Shown here: positions 60,276-64,000 of the stretch, piece by piece | Position numbering within the stretch: the stretch's first letter is position 1 | Layout: each line of letters starts with the position of its first letter | NCBI RefSeq assembly: GCF_029168945.1 | Contig: NC_083603.1 | Location: 32,647,396-32,711,395 of the forward strand | Length of the DNA: 64,000 nucleotides | Reading direction: 5' to 3' | Source: Cannabis sativa | Lineage: Eukaryota; Streptophyta; Magnoliopsida; Rosales; Cannabaceae | Position numbers and translations under genes: made by a program | The notes under the pieces: model-generated | Database searches by the model: none | Told to the model about the DNA's origin: nothing | What the model saw: the letters and a program-made list of their open reading frames with translations, nothing else

Positions 60276-61731
60276 TGTTGGGCATTGTGCCCTTAATGAA
60301 ACTCTATTTCAATGTAATCTTTTCAATTCAATTATCGATATAGAAACAAATTTAATTTCATTACTTGTGTTATTTGGTTCATGTGATCATCTATTTACTT
60401 ATTTTTTTAATAAATTCATCCAAACCCTTATCACACGGATATTCTTGTTTATTGTGTTGTCAACACAGTGGAAAGTAAACAAGATTGTGTGATTAAATGT
60501 GTTCTTAGATTTATCAGTACATAGGGTTTAACTGATATGATAATCTACAACGTAGTTTACTTGCACCTTAGATAAGTGCTATGTCCTTTCCAAGGCATTG
60601 GTTAAAGTAAGCTTGGGTTGGATGTATGGAGTATACATTGGAAGGGACCGATATTGAATTTGGATTAGATATGATAATCTTACCGTAAAATCTATTCAAT
60701 TCAATATCACCTAGTTGATCTTAGATCAAATGATCTTAATCCTGACATGGTTAGGTTCGATCTCAAGAGTGTTATTTGTGTTCTTTGATTTGTTAGTTAA
60801 GCCTACCTTTTGGTATGGGTATTACATACATTTTGGAAACATGCTAGTACAATTGAGTGGGAGCGCTAATCATAAATACGGAATCTATAGCTTCTATCCA
60901 GACATAGAAGTGAAACGATGATTTCCTTCGAGCTTGGCTAAACAAAGATAAATGGTTGAGTACTCATTTCAGTGGTTATATTATTTCACTGAAATATCAT
61001 TTATAGGTAGCTAAGTGTTTTAAGGATAAAATAAATTGAAGGGTGTAACGGTAAATTAATTCCTATGCATTGTATATCATCTATAGAGGATCATTGATCA
61101 TTGGGATTATAATAATGGATAACTAATAGCGTATCTATATCGTGGAACATACAGAACGTTCTATGTAACTGAGAGTGCAATTCCAAGTTCTATAGTATTT
61201 CAACGAGGAATTAATAAGTTAGAGAATTTACTTGGAAAATTCTATCTACTTATTGGGAGCTCGGTTATATAGGCACATGGTCCTCATACTAATTGAGACA
61301 AACTGCTTGTAAGACTCAGTTAATTGATTTTAGTTAATCATTTATAATTCTAAAATTAGACTATGTGTAGTTGATGAATTTTCACTATGTTATGGCTTGA
61401 TTGTGAAGAAATAGGATTTTAGGGTTAATTTATTAATTAAGAGACATTATGGAGTCTAATTAATAAATATTATAAATGACAATTTTATTTGATAATTATT
61501 TTAATTATTAAATAAATAGTTTTGTCATTTATAGGGTTGAAAGTGCAAAAAGTGGTATTTGTGAAAAATAGATAAAATAGTTGAGAAAAATAGCAGAAAC
61601 CAAACTAGTGTAGGGCCCATTATGTGGCCGGCCACTAGTTGGTTATTTTACTCTAATTTTATCAATTTTTTATTCCAAATAAATCAAACCTAATCCTAGT
61701 GGAAATTAGTATAAAAGGAAAGCTATGGTCT
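60276..61731 (+). mobile_element. Copia LTR E (5' part)
   Basis: It starts TGTTGGGCATTGTGCCC directly after integrase sequence of D and resembles D's 5' LTR along its length up to CTATGGTCT, where LTR F is inserted. It is either D's own 3' LTR after an internal deletion or a separate insertion (candidate target ACGAC, 60271-60275). Confidence 0.85.
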
Positions 61732-63087
61732 TGTTGGAAATTATTTTACCAGGATCTTAGATCTACTCACAAGTATGTTTATTAACATCCTAAATAAGAA
61801 TTTTCTAAAACGATAAATTAAACACATATAAAGTTTAAGAAACCTTACATTGGGTGCAGCGGAATTAAATGACTCCTTCCGTTCAGATCTCTAACCCTTG
61901 AATCCTTTCTGTAGCAGAGTATTATCAAGATCTGAACCTGGATCTCTTTCTCTGAATCCTTGATGCTGAATCTCCTTTGCTGATGATCTTTCTTCACGAT
62001 CTTCCTCACTATGATTGAGGTATTGCTTGCTGTATGTGGGCACTACTCTAATCACTAAGGTAAGTTCGAAAAATGAAGGAAGAAGAGAGAGAGTGAGTGG
62101 CGGCTAGGGAAGAGAGATAGGAGGCTCAGGTTTTTCTGATTCAGAAAGTGTGAAGTGTAATTTTCCTGAAGCCTTCACTATCTATTTATAGCATTCCACT
62201 AGGGTTGGGTTTGAATTATTTGGCATTAAAATAATGAAAATATCAACTTAAAAAGCCTGCAAAGGTGGTCGGCCATGGCTTAGTGGATTGGGCCTTGCTT
62301 TTTGCAATTTTGCAATTTTAACACCTTTTGTATCTAATTTTCTCAAAAATGCCAATTTCCTAATTCAATCATTTAAATGTCAATTCTAACTATTTAATAA
62401 CTATAAATAATTATTAAATAATATTGTCATTTATCATATTTATTAATTGAACAATACAAAGTATCATAATTAACAAATATGCCCCTATTAACTCTTTCTT
62501 TACAATTTCGCCCTTACTTAGTGAAAATTTCACAAATAGACATAGTCTAATTTGTGAATTATAATTGATTAATCAAAACCAATTACATGAGTCTTACAAA
62601 CAATATTATCTCAACTAGTGGGGGGACCATGGGTCTATATAACCGAGCTTCCAATAAGTAGATCAAGAATTTAGCACTAAAATTCACTAACTTATTAGAA
62701 CTTAGAATTGCACTCTCAGTATATAGAATGCTCTATATGTTCCACCATATAGACACATCATTAGTTATCCATTGTTATAATCCTAATTTGATCAATCATC
62801 CTCTATATGAATGATCTACACAGTAAAGGGATTAGATTACCGTAACACCCTATATGTATTTTATCCTTAAAACACTTGACCCCGTATAAATGATATTTCA
62901 GCTTATGTGAAATGAGATCTCCACCATTTATTTTTCGTTTGGTCAAGCTCGAAGGAGATCATCCTTTGAGATAGAAGCTATAGATTCCATGTTTATGCTA
63001 GCGCTCCCACTCAATTGCACTACCGTGTTCCCAAAATGTACGTATCACCCTGACCTAAAAGTAGGCTTACTTAACAAATCAAAGAAC
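61732..63087 (-). mobile_element. Copia LTR F, minus strand, interrupted
   Basis: It begins TGTTGGAAATTATTTTACCAGG, the U5 end of a minus-strand LTR of the B-like type, inserted in E (candidate target GGTCT, 61727-61731). About 500 bp of its other end is missing because LTR G starts at 63088. Confidence 0.85.
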
Positions 63088-64000
63088 TGTTGGGTTTTAT
63101 GCCCTAAATAAAACTCATTTCAATATAATCAGATTTACTTATTAATATAGATCAGAAATAACATTTAATGTTGTATGGTTCACATGATTTATTTCATGAT
63201 TATATGTACATAATGTATGAATTCATCTGAAACCCTTTTCACATACTTAATCATGTTTATTGTGCTGTCAACACATTGGAAAGTAAACATGACTATGTGA
63301 ATAAAGTTTCCTAGATTTATCAGACATAGGGTTTTACTGATATGATAATCTACAACAGAGTTTACTTGCATTTGGAGAAATGCTATGTTCTTTCCAGAGC
63401 ATTGGTTAAAGTAAAGCTCAGGTTGGATGCATGGAGTATGCATCGGAAGGGACCAATATTGAACTTTGACTTAGATTTATTAAACTTACCGTAATATCTA
63501 TTCAAGTCAATATCGCCTAGTTGATCCTAGATCAAATGATCTTAATCCTGATATGATTAGGCTCAATCTCGAGAGGCTATTCGTGTTCTTTGATGTGTTA
63601 GTTAAGCCTACTTTTAGGTCAGGGTGATACGTACATTTTGGGAACACGGTAGTGCAATTGAGTGGGAGCGCTAGCATAAACATGGAATCTATAGCTTCTA
63701 TCTGGCGAATAGTAAGCAAAGGATGATCTCCTTCGAGCTTGACCAAACGAACATAAATGGTGGAGTACTCATTTCACATAAGCTGAAATATCATTTATAC
63801 GGGGTCAAGTATTTTAAGGATAAAATACATAGTAGGGTGTTACGGTAATCTAATCCCTTTACAGTGTAGATCATTCATATAGAGGATCAGTGATCAAATT
63901 AGGATTATAACAATGGATAACTAATGATGTGTCTATATGGTGGAACATATAGAGCATTCTATATAACTGAGAGTGCAATTCTAAGTTCTATGCGTGGATT
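63088..64000 (+). mobile_element. Copia LTR G (5' part, runs off window)
   Basis: It starts TGTTGGGTTTTATGCCC. From 63595 it is the near-perfect reverse complement of 62682-63087 of F, forming an inverted repeat. Candidate target copy AGAAC (63083-63087). The short frames on the minus strand here are mere LTR sequence. Confidence 0.88.

Overview
This 64-kb window is AT-rich plant nuclear DNA made almost entirely of transposable elements inserted into one another. I see no intact host gene, rRNA, tRNA or CRISPR. The retrotransposon types (Ty3/gypsy chromoviruses with a C-terminal chromodomain, Ty1/copia elements with about 1.85-kb LTRs, Helitrons with hairpin-CTAG ends, Tourist-like and Mutator-like MITEs) point to a flowering plant, probably a eudicot. 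I cannot name the species.

Layout, using my own element letters. Left: copia element A (+) runs from before the window to 9824 (5' LTR to 1621, very long leader, gag with stops, almost no pol, 3' LTR 7939-9824). It sits inside an LTR fragment P (9825-10339), which abuts a minus-strand copia-derived element C (10340-12608, resuming at 51756-52525). C is interrupted by solo LTR M (12609-12726 plus 51140-51755; repeats GATAC/AATAC). M is interrupted by element B (minus, 12727-51134; target duplication TGGTT). B is interrupted by Helitron-like DNA (20169 to about 48507). That DNA contains a solo LTR O (21037-22258; TCTAC) and the Tekay/Del-type gypsy element H (minus, 22879-41581; TTTTT). H is interrupted inside gag by a second Tekay/Del-type element I (+, 29608-38691; TCACC). 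The order C > M > B > Helitron > H > I is six nested layers, and four of the five joins are marked by target-site duplications.

Right: C runs into LTR fragment L (52526-53035), then copia element D (+, 53036-60275: 5' LTR, long leader with a MITE, decayed gag-protease-integrase). D meets an LTR E at 60276. E is broken by an inverted LTR F (61732-63087), and F by LTR G (63088 to the window end).

Element I is the youngest-looking and best preserved: its LTRs are nearly identical and protease-RT-RNase H-integrase-chromodomain lies in one open frame. Its gag is frameshifted and its zinc knuckle has lost a cysteine. H is more broken. The copia family (A, B, C, D) has degenerate coding capacity but an unusually long, partly conserved leader. 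That leader holds a GC island with a terminal hairpin, a block of about 110 bp, two hairpins whose stems change sequence between copies while keeping pairing, and twin boxes CTCTCGCCTAAACGGGAC just before gag. This leader is the most interesting candidate for an undescribed functional element here.
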